Origin: Ampelomyces quisqualis
Lineage: Eukaryota > Ascomycota > Dothideomycetes > Pleosporales > Phaeosphaeriaceae
NCBI GenBank assembly: GCA_018398575.1
Contig: JAGTXZ010000018.1
Coordinates: 2,232,001-2,296,000, forward strand
Length of the DNA stretch: 64,000 nt
Direction of reading: 5' to 3'
The notes beneath the pieces are model-generated. The model searched no databases. It saw only the letters and a list, made by a program, of their open reading frames with translations, and was not told where the DNA came from. Numbering within the stretch: position 1 is the stretch's first letter; every line of letters starts with the position of its first letter. The position numbers and the translations under genes were made by a program. This document shows, in pieces, positions 11,263-22,921 of the stretch.

Positions 11263-12018
11263 TTAAGTATTCACCAGGTTCTTGTGCAGATACTTGCAGA
11301 CGCGCTGGCGGCACGGCTTGTTGTCAGCCTCGCGCTGGCACCAGGCCTTGTACTTAGGAGGCTTGACATCGGAAGCGGGCTGGGCGTCGTTATCAAGCTC
11401 CTCGATCTCCATGGCATCAGGCATGTCCTCGTCTGCGTAGTTGGAGGGGAGGGCGTCACGGGGGCTAGGGCGGAAAGGTAGTGCTGCAGTTTTAGAGGGC
11501 ATGACGGATGAGGCATTGGAGGCAGCGCGGGAGACTAGCTCAGCGGCTTGGGCGGGCGACACGTTGGATGAATTTCGCTCCATGTAAACAGTAGTGTTGT
11601 TGATGATAGTCTGCTGCTTTGAGCTATCCTGAAAGATCGGGTTCATGACGTTTGTGGGGCTTTCCTTCTTGTCGTACGCGCCGCGGGCTAGCTTCTCCAG
11701 GAGATCCTGGTACTTTTTGTTGACCTTGTCGAGCTCCAGTCTCAAGTCTGAAGTGCTGCTCATGTATGTTGCTATGTCGTGGCTGGAATGGCCTTTGAAA
11801 CTATCGAGCTCCGCCTCAAGGTCGCGAATGCGAGTTTCCGCGGGCGTCATGACGTGGTACTTGTCGTCCTGCATCGGTGCGAATGTGTGCTGCTTGTCGG
11901 AGTCGATGATCGTTCCCCAAAGCTTCGTGTTGGTCTGCTTGAGCTTGTGGTTTTCCTCGTCGCGCTGGATGAGAAGCTTACGGAGCTCCTCCACGCTGAG
12001 GCCGCCGTATTTAGTCAT
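11263..12018 (-). CDS. coiled-coil protein with C-terminal CCCH-type zinc finger
   Basis: A single exon of 251 residues. The N-terminal half is strongly helical (LSVEELRKLLIQRDEENHKL, then a second heptad-rich stretch around residues 60-110), so it is likely coiled coil. The middle is Ser/Ala/Asn-rich and disordered, followed by an acidic stretch (DEDMPDAMEIEELDND). The last 30 residues contain WCQREADNKPCRQRVCKYLH: Cys-x8-Cys-x4-Cys-x3-His, which fits the CCCH zinc-finger pattern found in RNA-binding proteins. This suggests a nuclear or RNA-related role, by inference only. The protein family is not recognised. Upstream lies the 161-bp tandem repeat. Confidence 0.7.
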   Translation of the reverse strand: MTKYGGLSVEELRKLLIQRDEENHKLKQTNTKLWGTIIDSDKQHTFAPMQDDKYHVMTPAETRIRDLEAELDSFKGHSSHDIATYMSSTSDLRLELDKVNKKYQDLLEKLARGAYDKKESPTNVMNPIFQDSSKQQTIINNTTVYMERNSSNVSPAQAAELVSRAASNASSVMPSKTAALPFRPSPRDALPSNYADEDMPDAMEIEELDNDAQPASDVKPPKYKAWCQREADNKPCRQRVCKYLHKNLVNT

Positions 12019-12489
12019 CGATATCTTGGTGCTGTTGCGGTCAATTTGGTGCAGGTTGATGACTGTTTTGCGGAGAGTTTGCGAATTTTATGTTTCCACG
12101 CCTTGCGCAAACAATATCGAGCCCATCTCGTGGGGCTGCCAAGATTTGGGGCAGTGGCACGGGCAGCGCAGTGAAAGTGAAAGAGTAGCAAGCGCAAGCT
12201 CTTCCGATGGGTCTGAGCTTGCAGAAATGAGTCACAGGTGCCTAGAATGACGTAACTCATGTCATTGTGGCCTATTGAGAACGACTGATAGGCTCCTGAC
12301 GGGCCTAAGAAATTGGTATATTCTGTCACGTGACGTTGCCTACACTGTAAGTCACCTGCGAACGGGCGCACAGGGCACGCTGCAGCCTTGCGCGCGCCGC
12401 AGTCCTTCTGGCGCTAGCTTAGCGCCTGCCGCCTCCAGCATATATGAACGGTGCCCCTCCCACCTTGCCTTCTCTTTCCTTTCTCCTCA
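12019..12489. promoter_or_regulatory. promoter region between the CCCH gene and the 161-bp repeats
   Basis: No gene is seen. A TATA-like catatatg at about 12439-12446, on the plus strand, stands 45 bases before the first tandem repeat. It could start a transcript through the repeats. The rest presumably serves the minus-strand CCCH gene. Confidence 0.35.
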
Positions 12490-12972
12490 GGTCGGTCGCA
12501 GGATTTCTACCTGCCACGGGGAGTTCATACCTCGTGCGACTTGCGCGTCAGCTTAGGCTGATGCAATGATCATTGAGAGGAGATCGTCCAAGAACGGGGT
12601 CTCTCTTTGGTCACGTCATTCAGAGGAGATCGTCCAAGAACGGGGCCTCTGGTCGGTCGCAGGATTTCTACCTGCCACGGGGGGTTTATACCTCGTGCGA
12701 CTTGCGCGTCAGCTTAGGCTGATGCATTAACCATTGAGAGAAGATCGTCCAAGAACGGGGTCTCTCTTTGGTCATGTCATTCAGAGGAGATCGTCCAAGA
12801 ACGGGGCCTCTGGTCGGTCGCAGGATTTCTACCTGCCACGGGGGGTTTATACCTCGTGCGACTTGCGCATCAGCTTAGGCTGATGCACTAACCACTGAGA
12901 GAAGATCGTCCAAGAACGGGGTCTCTCTTTGGTCATGTCATTCAGAGGAGATCGTCCAAGAACGGGGCCTCT
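12490..12972. repeat. 161-bp tandem repeat, 3 copies, hairpin-rich
   Basis: Three copies (12490-12650, 12651-12811, 12812-12972) keep an exact 161-base period and differ at a handful of sites, mostly transitions. Each unit has several inverted repeats: gtcgca...tgcgac; an 8-bp stem gcrtcagc...gctgatgc around ttag; a hairpin gagag...ctctc; and a hairpin cagagg...cctctg. The last two share the same interior, agatcgtccaagaacgggg, on different stems. No open frame runs through. It could be a structured non-coding RNA or a simple satellite. Confidence 0.9.
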
Positions 12973-13293
12973 GGTGGTCAAACCCGCGTGCCACTCGCAC
13001 TGGCATGCACCAAACGGCATGGCCCAGCAATGGGACTTGTCTAGTTTGACACTGATTCGCGATGATCAGTGTGTTTTACATTGAGCTCTGCGCCTCTGCG
13101 TGCAGATTCGAAGTAGAACTTTGAAGCTGGAGTGGTACTCAAGGACGTGATGGTTCCATCCATGGAGAAGCGGTGGTAACAATGCATCATTCACCCATGA
13201 ACAATCGTAGGAAACATTCATACATGGACTTCATTGTGTGCTCATTGTACGTTCGTATACTCCTTCTCCGTCCAACTGCCTACACGAACAAAC
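12973..13293. other. intergenic, nothing further seen
   Basis: This short stretch between the tandem repeat and the 3' end of the large repeat-protein gene has no gene or clear motif, only the imperfect inverted repeat gtgccactcgcactggcat near 12990. Confidence 0.4.
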
Positions 13294-16200
13294 CTAGTAA
13301 GGCGTATCAGTCTTCTTGACAGCCTCGCAATCCGTCGCCCTCTGCTGCCCCGCCCCACCAACACCACCAGCATGCTCATGATGCCCATGAACCGTAGGAT
13401 TCGCATCCGACCCCCCATGTCCATCACCGTACTTGCCTACATTCGTCGGCAAGCCAGTATGCGGCTCAATGACCTTGTTGTCGTTGTGTCGGAGGGCGGA
13501 ATCGAGGGATTCAGCGCCGTAGGTGTTGTTGCGGGTTTGGCTTGGTCGCGTTAACGCTGGGAGATGGGGTGTGAGGAGGAGAACTTACTGCACACCACTA
13601 GTAGCATTAGGATCACCGATCGGGCCATCAGTGCCAACGTGTTCGCGCTTTCCGCTGTCCATTGCGCCTAGTTCATGGTGTTCGAGAGCTTCGCGCGCAG
13701 GATGGCCTTTGGGTGGGTCCTTGTGCAGGCGGTTCTTGCCCTTCCAGCGTGGACTGTCGGGGTTGTTTTCGTCATGCTCTCGCGAGTGCCGGGAGTCGTC
13801 GACTGAGCGGCGGACTTCGCCAGATTGGCGCGGCGAATTGTCTGCGGACGACGTCTTTTCCTTCTTGGACTTGTCGCGGTGCAGGAAGCCGAGGATACCG
13901 TGTTTCTTCTCGGGAGTGCCCGCTTCCTTCTCACGTTCTTTCTCCAGCCGGTGGGCTTCCTTCTCCCGCTCCTTTTCGAGGCGGTGGGCTTCTTTCTCTT
14001 GCTCCCTTTCGTGTTTGTGCTCCTGCTTTTCGGCAGCAAGCACAGCTTTGTCGTGTTTGTGCTGCTCTTTTTCGTGCTTGTGCTGTTTCTTTTCTTGCTT
14101 GGAATGCTCTTTGTCGAGCTTGTGCTGCTCTTTTTCGCGGTCATGCTGTTCTTTGTTCAGGCGCGCCCTTTCGCGCTCAAAATCAGACTGTTGATTATGT
14201 GCGTAAGCTGCTCCACCTAAGGCGGCTGCTCCAGCAGTGCCAAAGACTGCCGCATCACGTGTGGAGTGGTCCTTCTCGTAGGGCTCTTGAACAGAGCCGT
14301 GAGGAGCATGCAAGGTGCCTGCTACACCGCTGTGAGTATTCTGGGGTGCAACGGTACCTTGAGCCGGATAGGTTGCAGCACTTGAGCCCTGCGTTGAGTG
14401 CTGCGACAAAGGTGCCGCGTTAGAGCTCAATGGCTGGCTCGAAGCCAAGGGTGCTGTGTGGGCAGAGGATCCCAACAGCTGATTGGAGGCCAATGGCGCC
14501 TGAGAAGTTTCATTACCATGCTTGGATGCCGCGTAAAGACCTCCAGCACCCAATGCTGCACCGGATCCGAGAGCAACATTGCGGTTTGTGTTGTCGTTTG
14601 TGTAGTCGTAGTGGCCAGCTGCTGGGACAGGGTTTGGTGCACGAGCGCTACTGGCACTTGGGTCGTAATGCTGCTCATCTATCGACGCACCGGGCTGGAT
14701 GCTTCGATGGTTGCCATGTGCATCAATAGCCTCGTGCGCGCCGGAGCCTGCTGCCCCGGTTCCTCCAATGATAGCAGCGTTGCGGTCGACATGGTGCTGA
14801 TCCTGATGACCTGCCTTGTCGTCAACCTTGGGTTCAAGGCGGTTCAAGGTATCCGACTGGTGCGGGCCTGTCGTTGTGTGACCCTTCTGCTTTGATGGAT
14901 CGGGCTGTACGCGTGGATCAAGGACGTTCGCAACATTGCTCTCATGTGGTCCAATTGTCTTAGACGCAGGATCCGTGGTGGCCGGTCCCACGGTGTTCGA
15001 TGCTGCTGCTGGTCCTGCTTCCGTCTTGTGATTATGCTGGCTAGCGTACAGACCACCGGTAGCAGCGGTACCTGCACCGACCAGCGCAGCTTCGCGCCCG
15101 TGTTGATGATGAGTATCTTTTTGTTGGGTTCCCGGTAGTGTGTTTGAGGTGTGGGTATCCTGACTGCCATGCACAGGAACTGTGGTGGAAGTACCTGTGC
15201 CAGAAGACCTGCTGGCCTCGATCGGAGCAGGTGCACCAACAGTGCCGTAGAATGGCGAGCCGTCAGTCGTCATTGGTCCATGGTAAGGCTCATACTTCTT
15301 CGTTGCGGCTGGATGAGGAGCGTCGCCTGGATGGACAGACTGCTGTGCAGAAGTGCGTGAGGTTTGGCCTGGCACATACGAAGTAGCACTAGACAAAGGC
15401 GCAGAACTACTGGTAGTCTGTGCAGTTGGATTCGTTGTGGTTGACGAAAAGGCACCAGAACCACTCGAGGTCTGCTCCTTAGGAAGAATGGCTGTGCCAG
15501 CTTCTGCTGTATCGTTGTGTCGCAGCGAACGATGAACGCCTGCAGCTGTAGCAGCGCCTCCTCCGATCAACGCCGCATCGCGAGCGTGATGATCATCATA
15601 CTTGTCATTTTTCGTAGTTGCATCACTACGCTGATGTTTGGTCGCCGTATCGTTCTTGACTGTCATGCAATGTCAGTATCAGTGTGGCTGTCAGGTCGGT
15701 CTATCACGTACCACGCGGGTCCAGCTTGTTCAACAAGGAGCTCTTGTGGGGACCGGTCGTAGAATTCTCCTTGGAAACATCGCTGTGATGTTCGCTTGAC
15801 GTAGAAGAAGCGCCGATTGGGGCTACAGGCTGCACAGTCTGGTGAGTTCCAAATTCGCTCCTAGTTTGAGGGTCAAATCTCTGTTCCTCGAGCTTGGCCT
15901 GCGAGCCGAGGGCACGAGGATCTAGCTGCTTCGAGCTGTACGGGCTCGATTCCTGAGATAGTTGTTCACCCGCCAACTTTGGCGTGTCTTTGTAGTTTGT
16001 CGCAGCATAGCCGAGACCAGCAGCACCAGCACCAACACCAACACCGCCAGCAAGCGCGGCATCACGGCCATGATGATGCTCGTCAGCGTGTTCAGCAGCC
16101 CTTGAAGTGGGCTGTTCGAGTCTACCCGTGTGTCGCAATTCATGTGGACCAGAACCTGGCGCGTCTCCAGTGCCGAGTGGTGCGTTGATAGCATGTCCAA

Positions 16201-18098
16201 CGACGGGTCCGCTCGTTGTCGGCCCCGAAGTGGTTCGTGAGCCATCGAGGTCGCTATCTACCTTTGGATCGAACTTGTTGAGTGCATCGCTCTGGTGAGG
16301 TCCCGCCATCGAGGTGTCTCGTGCGACCTCATCACCATGATGAAGTTCCCGGCTGCTAGCGAGTCCCCCAGCCACTCCATCTGCAACACCTGCTGCGATC
16401 GGGGCAGCGCTGCCTGACTCTGATGAATGATGCGCGTCACCGGGGTTTCCGTGAATACCTCTTTTAGATGGAGCATGGTAGATCACAGGGCCATTGACAC
16501 CTGGCTCTGGAACAACTTCGTCTCTGTAGAAGAGGAAGGTTTTTGCATCATCCGGAGTAGGTGAAGGAAAGCCGCCAGGCACGTGGCGGTAGGAGAGCTT
16601 CCGGCCACCTGGAGGTCGTCCTGGATCTGTATACCTGGAATCTGTCGGCGCTGTGCTGGTGGAGCTAGTGACGGGGGCACGCGAGGTGCTAGCAAAAGCG
16701 TTATCTTGCGCTTCCATGCCTTGGCTATGCGTCGACGAAGAATTTGCTGCCGCTGCAGTAGCTGCAGCCAGAGCGTCAGGGTGTCGGCTTTGCGTTGTGG
16801 TGCTTGTAGGTTCCTGCACAATGTTAACACCTCGCATAGATGACTGCATACACAGTTTACTGCTTCGTTGCAAGTTGACTTCAACCACTAGAGAGAACTT
16901 ACTGTGCTCGAGGCAGCTGATGGTTGGCCACCATAGGTAGCCTCACGGGTCTCCAAACCCTGATTGTGAACATCCCTCGGATGTGACTGTGACAGAGGCG
17001 CAGTCACACCGATCGCGGTCGCTGCTGCGGCCGCGCCTGCCAGGCCCTCACGGCCATGTCCATCTCGAACGCCGACTTCCTTCTCTTTCGTACGTTGCTC
17101 ACGCTCACTTTTGATGGGTTGAGAAGAGGACGAAGTGTCTTGCAATAGTGGAACAGCCGAAGAATCGTGGTGTTCAGTCGCTTGGTGACTTCTTGAGGTG
17201 TGGTCCGTGGGATGACTGGAGGATGAATCATGCTTGGAGGTTACACCACCAGCGAGTGGGAATGATCTGTCAGTTTCGTTGGTATAGCTCTCTTGGCGGA
17301 TGGTTTGCTCTCTTGGCTGGTGTGTAGTCGAAGTCTGTGTCGTGCTTCCCAGTGGTCCAGTGCTGCTGTGTGGCTGATCACTGGTCAACGTACCTGGAAC
17401 TAAAGTCCTATCAGTCTCGCTCCAAGTAGTTTTCTTATCGTCGAGGGAAGTGTGTAGGACAAATAGATTAATAAAAGACACTGCTACGTACGAGGAAGCG
17501 CTGACTTCAGGGTACTGGGCTGGTTGGACGTGTCTGAGGTAGTAGGTCCGGGAGCCATGTTACCACCTCCAACGATCTGATTGCGGTCCAAATTTGCCTC
17601 GGGGTTGTTCTGCGATGACAATGCAGCGTGCCCTTGAGGTTCGCCCGAGCCACCGAATCCAATGACTCCGCTCTTGATCGACGCCTCGCTGACTCCCTCG
17701 TGCATGTGTGCGCCGGGACGAGAAGTGTGGCCAGTAGCAGCGCTGTGGCCACCAATGGGAGCATCAGTGCCTGCAAGTCCCGTTTGACCCAGGCTGCTCG
17801 TGGTTCCTGTCTGAGGCGCAGATGTTGCGCCAGTGGCAGTGGGCTGGGCGGAAGATGTACCCTTCATCTGGTCGTAGATGGGGTGAGGTTCTCTATGCTC
17901 ATGTCAAGCCAGAGCTGCCACACTCTCATACAATGGTGCCTACCCGTCATGATGAGCTCTGGTAGCAGGTGTGGAAGACGCCTGCATATGGTGAGTCGCA
18001 TCGTCGCTCTTCTTGTGTCCAGAGCTGTAGGCCGCTCAGTTAGCGTAGTTGTGGATCAGCGTGCGCGATACGCACAGGACGCTCTTGATCTTCTCCAT
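13294..18098 (-). CDS. large repetitive hydrophilic protein with glycine-zipper and GPH repeats
   Basis: Seven exons: 18098-18076, 18024-17944, 17892-17492, 17399-16903, 16813-15712, 15659-13589, 13540-13294; all junctions keep frame, giving 1473 residues. The N-terminus is MEKIKSVLSGHKKSDD. Two motif types alternate. One is GPHxSxxxNxLxPxV, seen four times (for example GPHESNVANVLDPRV, GPHQSDTLNRLEPKV). The other is a His/Asp-rich lead-in followed by RDAAxxGxGAAxxGGxYA-like small-residue segments, seen about eight times, which resemble glycine zippers that could insert into or tether membranes. Near the C-terminus lies a highly charged repeated helix (EREKEAHRLEK, about 120 residues). I relate it to the repeat-rich LEA-like proteins of filamentous ascomycetes; function is not established. 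A stress-protective or organelle-tethering scaffold role is inference. Much is predicted disordered. Confidence 0.8.
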
Positions 18099-19348
18099 GC
18101 TGCCGCTGGGATATGTGCACTTGACGAGTTACTGAGACGGACTATGTGAAGCAGCAGCCTCTTGCTTGAGTGCCGCGCGATGACTTGATACGTTGTGGCG
18201 GAGGCGTAGAAAGCAAGGCAGAGAGCTCTTTGATGCGTAGCTAGCTACGGCGCATGACGACATTACTCCAGCACCCGCAGGGAGCTAAGGTGTGGCTTTC
18301 CAATGAGGAGAGGACTCCAGAGGAGCATCCAGGCCAATTATCTGTTGCATGCGGTGTGCAGCGCCGTGCTGTAGAGTGTGGTTTTGTGTGCTTCGTAGAG
18401 CGCGTCACGTGCCGGGACAGATGCCGAGGCTGCCGTGCGGAGTAAGTTCCCAGTGCCGCCTACGCATGGCAAAGTCGGACGATGCGGATACATGGCTGCA
18501 TCGACGCGGAGTCCATGTACATGGCTGCATCGACCAACACTTGAACATTGTTTGCGCGATTTTCGACATGCGGCACCCGGCAGACTCGAGAGTGGCAACA
18601 CATGCACCCCACGCGCTCTGCTGCATGCGCCGGCGAGCATTCCTGGCGACCGCGCCCGACTCCGCTAGCCACCCACCCACCTCAGAGGCAGGCCGGGGCA
18701 CTCCGCAGACTCCAGAGTCGGCGCCAGGCCCTGCTCGGCCCTGCTCCACTCCAACATCATCGCGCCTTTGGCTGCGCTTCTCGCGCGCGTCTCCCACTTT
18801 TCGCTGCCGCCATGGCCCTCCAGCGAGCCCGTCGCCACACCGATACGCCCTCATCCCGGCGCTCCCTCTGCTGACCTGGCCCTGCACCGCACCTGCGCCG
18901 CCGGCCCTGCGTGGGAACAGCCACTGTTTGCATCGACGGCGTTAGCACTTAGCAGCCGACAAGCTTCGGCGCCTCCGCGTTTTATTCTAGCCGCTTGACG
19001 TCCCTACCGTTTCAGCCGCCTATTTACTGTCAACTCCGTACGCTCCCCACGTCCCCGGCTGCGACTCCACCCTGCGCCCGAGCACTCGTCTGCCGTGCTG
19101 TTTCCGACACCCCATCTTTGCCCGTCTCGCGCCAGCATTGAACAGGGTCAGCTCGCCGCACGACCCACCCTGAGCCCGTGTGTCCGGCCGAATCAGCCTC
19201 ACCCAACATCATACCGGCCAACCTGCCTCGCCAACCACGCCGTCCGTCTTTGACAATCACTTCGCGGCCACTCTGCAACACTCCTCCGCCCCCTTCTCAC
19301 CGTCCGCCAGCCGACCTCGTCGTCCACACGCCCCCATCAACCACCACC
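18099..19348. other. intergenic, divergent promoters
   Basis: A GC-rich 1.25-kb region lies between two divergent genes. Several open frames exist on both strands (for example 18349-18945), but all are by-products of high GC with Arg/Pro/Ala-rich translations and no motif. The stretch 19160-19348 is C-rich, like a fungal 5' leader. Confidence 0.5.
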
Positions 19349-20477
19349 ATGCCTGGACATCTTCGCACCCGCTTACGGCGGGCCTTGACTGGACAAGCAG
19401 AAGGCGGGCCGCTGAGCAAGATCAAGTCCAAACACGCGAAAAACACCGACCCCTACGACGACTACTACAAACCCGGCGAGAAGATGCCGCCACTCAAGTA
19501 TCGCCGTGCCGTGGATCCAGAGCACAAGAAGAAGCTCGAAGCCTTCAGCTTCACCACGGCATGGCGCCGACGCAGCCACACCAGCCTGTACTCGCCCATG
19601 GGCAGCCGCTTGCCGAGCCGAAGGAACAGCTGCAGGAGTCGACGCAGTCGCAGCATGGCTAGGAGCCGGCGGTCGAGCTTGTCCACCTCGAGCGACTACG
19701 ATCAGGAAGAGTGGGTCGACAGCGGCATTGGCGCTAGCATCGCTGGTGACGAGAGGCCTGCAAACATCCGGGAAGCAAGCGACGACGAAGGTGACGTTCT
19801 CAATGGTGCGTACGCCTGAACACCTTAGCCTGCTTGCCATCTAATGCACCCTAGTCGGCCTCTCGCGCAACCCCACAGAAGACCCCCGCGACGCCAAGAA
19901 CCGAAAGCAATCAGTTGGCCACCGCCGCTCGAGCTCCACGAAGCTCGCATCGCGTCCTGGCACCGCTTCTGACCACACGCGGCGACCATCGCAACCATTC
20001 TCAGCCGAAGATCTCGAACTCGCGCTGCAAAAGTCGCACCTGGAAGCCACAACAGAAGAGTCGGACAAGAGCAGCGGTGGAACGCCCTTTGAAGACTTTG
20101 ATGACCCTAGTCCATTCTTGAGACCCCGTGGCGGCTCCATCTATGTACCGTATGATGGCCAGGGCACCCCGCCCAAGCTGCCATTCTGGGGTTCCGCAAA
20201 CCCCGACAACGAGCACAACGTAGAGGCGCAGTTCGCACGACGAGAATCCGTTTTCCTGTCCGGCACACACACTCCACAATACGAGCGACAACAGTCTGTA
20301 TTTCTAGCCAACACAGCCACCAATCCTGCTTCACGACGTACTTCGGTCTTTGTACCCAACGAAATGCCCTGCGATTACCCGCCACAAGAAGACACTCGAC
20401 CAACACGCAACCCACAACCTTGCTGTCCTAGCGATGCTATTGCTGCAATCTTGGCGCGCACAGACTTGCCGCATTGA
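19349..20477 (+). CDS. basic protein of unknown function with three RxxSVF repeats
   Basis: Two exons: 19349-19805 and 19855-20477, with a 49-base intron that keeps frame; 359 residues. The ATG has a good context (accaccATGCC). The N-terminal third is Lys/Arg-rich, followed by an Arg/Ser-rich tract around residues 80-115 and an acidic stretch. The second exon ends with three related segments: RRESVFLSG, RQQSVFLAN and RRTSVFVPN. The first and third match the RRxS type of basophilic kinase site. No enzyme domain is seen. A phospho-regulated or adaptor role is a guess; I do not recognise the family. Confidence 0.72.
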
Positions 20478-22423
20478 TGTTTGTCAAATTGCATACACTC
20501 TTCTTCACCCTGTCTATACTTTTTGCATCGGGCTTTGTATATACACTGTCGCATTACTGGCGTTTTCCATTGATGTAAGAGCCCCCTGATGGCTCCATCC
20601 CATACTTGTCATGCCCGCATCATGGAGTTTGGTATTAGGTCTTTCTTTTTGTATTATTGCACCACGAGCGGATTGTCCCCATAGACTTGCGTCTTGTTCA
20701 TGTTCTCTTTGGCAAATGACCATGGCCTCAGGCTTGATTCTCGACCTCGGTATCCTGCATCTTGTTTTCCGTCGTAATCACGTTCGCCTGGGCAACGGGT
20801 CGCGTCATCAAGCGGCATTTTCGAGACGTTGTTTCTCCGTGTCATCATAGCGCCCGCCTCAGAAGTAGCCGCGCAATAACATCCTTACCATCCATTTTCA
20901 CAGCTGCGCAGCCGTCAAGAACTCCCAAGCCCTTGACCGCTAACAATCTGTACGTGCAGCTTACACAGATCATCTACACAGCACACAAGACGCGCAACAC
21001 TCCGCGCACTTGATTCTAGGTACACCACCTGCCCAACAAACATCAACCAACCACGCCATCCCCTCCATGTCCGTCATCCTTTCCCACACATCGCCTCCGT
21101 ACCCGAATCCCGATCACCTGATGCACCCCCCTCCCCCCGGCCCCTCTCCCCACCGAATCATGTGCGCACCGCTAGTTTTTTAGTTTTTTTTTTCTTTGCA
21201 TGACATTGACATGTAACTAACCCCACCTTTATTCTTTTCTTCCCCCCTTCGGACTGGCTGCTGGCATGTTGGGCGGGTCTCCGGTGTGATGAGGGACGGA
21301 AGGGATGCAGGATTGAGACTAGAGCGGTGGGAGGGGGGGGGGTTTACACGTTTGGTTGGTTGGTTGGTTGGTTGGTTGGTTCGGGGGGTGCCATGTGCCA
21401 TGTGCCATGTGGGTGTTTGGCTGGGCTGGGCTGGGCTGGCGGGGCGTGACGAGATGTACATGTTGTAAACTACGCACTATCGTAGTCAAAGTCGTTGAAG
21501 TGAATTCCCTCCACAGCGTAACTTCGATGGCATCAAACTCGACGCGAAGAACCGCTCGTTTTCACCTCTTCTTTTCCTTGTCCGTGCCATGTGCGCCTGG
21601 CCTGTGAAGCGCGGGCGTAGCACTGCATACCGAGTACCAGTTTGCAGCCAGTGTACGGGTAGGGTAGTGTTGATGGTGTAATTTTTTTCTCTTCTTGGTA
21701 TTGTTGTTTGCATGGTACATACTACTTTCTAACCTTTTTTTTTTCTCTTCTTCTGCCTTTGGATCTACAGCCGACGGACGGCAGTCTACATACACACAAA
21801 AGTCTACACAGCTCTTCCAACGAACCAAATCATCTTGCCCTGTGTATGTTTCTCGTGCACTTACTCTCCAAGGCGGATGTGGAGCATGGAATGGCTTGAT
21901 GGCATGGCATCAGGTTGGTCTTTTACGATGCGGAAGATGGGGTTGGAGAGGGTGTTTTCGCGTGGGGTGAGGTGGAAAGGAAAAAAGAAAGGAGAAAAGA
22001 GAAAAGTGTATGAATTGGAGTAAGTACTACAGCTTGTAAGTTGTTTGATGTGTCTATCCCATGCAAGACTAGTCATGTGTGCATACGCGCGTGTATTTTT
22101 CTACGTCTTTGTGTGTATAGAGCTGCGGGTGTGGAGTTGGATATAAGGCGTGATTAGATCTTCGATTCCTTTAGCGTGGGGGAATCCCCATCTACACCCA
22201 CCGCATGTTCGTTGACACAAAACCACGTCCACACACCTTTGCTGCTCTGATCCCTCGCCATGTAATTCTCCCCGGGACTACTGACTGTCTAAGGTGTGGC
22301 TTCATCAGTGAGAAACGATGACAACATGAAGCGTCTTGTGGAAATCAATATGTGTACCAAGGATAGAGAAAGCGAACAGTGGTATTCATGTCAAGTCTTC
22401 CAAGTGCCTGCGTGACGTACACG
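20478..22423. other. intergenic, 1.9 kb, no gene seen
   Basis: Open frames are short and low-complexity. The region holds homopolymer tracts and a cluster of microsatellites at 21352-21440 (listed separately). It probably holds the 3' flanks of the two converging genes on either side. Confidence 0.5.
21352..21440. repeat. cluster of three microsatellites
   Basis: In about 90 bases there is a (ttgg)n run of seven units, then three copies of a 7-base catgtgc-type unit near 21391, then ctggg repeats near 21421. A run of nine or more G precedes them. Confidence 0.9.
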
Positions 22424-22921
22424 TCACTCGTCCTCGTCCTGTATGAAGGGATTCGCAATTTCCTCACTTCCATCGACTGGCGAGATGACGACGAGGAGAG
22501 TGCCGCGAGCGACTATGAGGCCGAGTTTACGGTAGCGAATAGTGCCTTGGTCATCTAGAGCCGTGTGAGGATGGTGCGGCCAAACAGCGGGGACTAGGCA
22601 TACCGGTCAATGCTTCCCTGACCTCATCCAGAACGAGATTCATGAGCTGGTCGTAGCCCTTGAGGGTGCCGATTACTGTTGCACCAAGTCAGCGTGGCTC
22701 CTTCGCAAACACCGGCGCCGGCTGGACTCGTGGCACGCACCCTCTCTTCCGCCGCTGAACTTGACCGTGAGCTGCTTGTCCATGTACTTGCTCAGGTCGA
22801 GGATGTTTTCCTTCTTCGGCCTCTCCGTCTGTCCCGCGCCGCCGCGTGCACCGCCGCGTGCACCTCGGTCGCCGCCACGTCCGCCCGCGCGTCCGCCGCG
22901 GAATGCGCCTCGCTCAGACAT
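22424..22921 (-). CDS. LSM7: U6 snRNA-associated Sm-like protein LSm7
   Basis: Three exons: 22921-22741, 22675-22604, 22554-22424; all junctions keep frame, giving 127 residues. After an Arg/Gly-rich N-terminal tail (about 30 residues, RGG-like) comes the Sm fold: NILDLSKYMDKQLTVKFSGG, REVIGTLKGYDQLMNLVLDE (Sm1), then the Sm2 part RKLGLIVARGTLLVVISP and the C-terminal NPFIQ typical of LSm7. LSm7 sits in the LSm1-7 ring (cytoplasmic mRNA decapping) and the LSm2-8 ring (U6 snRNA in the nucleus). The RGG-rich tail is longer than in yeast. It is divergent from the Zn2Cys6 gene, with 394 bp between the start codons. Confidence 0.95.

Noticed and set aside
12490..12972. CRISPR-like array or tRNA cluster for the 161-bp repeats
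   Set aside because: Units are directly adjacent without unique spacers, and no unit contains tRNA A/B boxes or a cloverleaf I can fold.
13523..14194. A 223-codon plus-strand frame, Cys/Ser/Leu-rich
   Set aside because: Antisense of the charged repeats of the 1473-residue protein.
18349..18945. A 198-codon plus-strand frame in GC-rich intergenic DNA
   Set aside because: No motif, frames open on several phases at once, composition artefact; most likely leader or promoter sequence.
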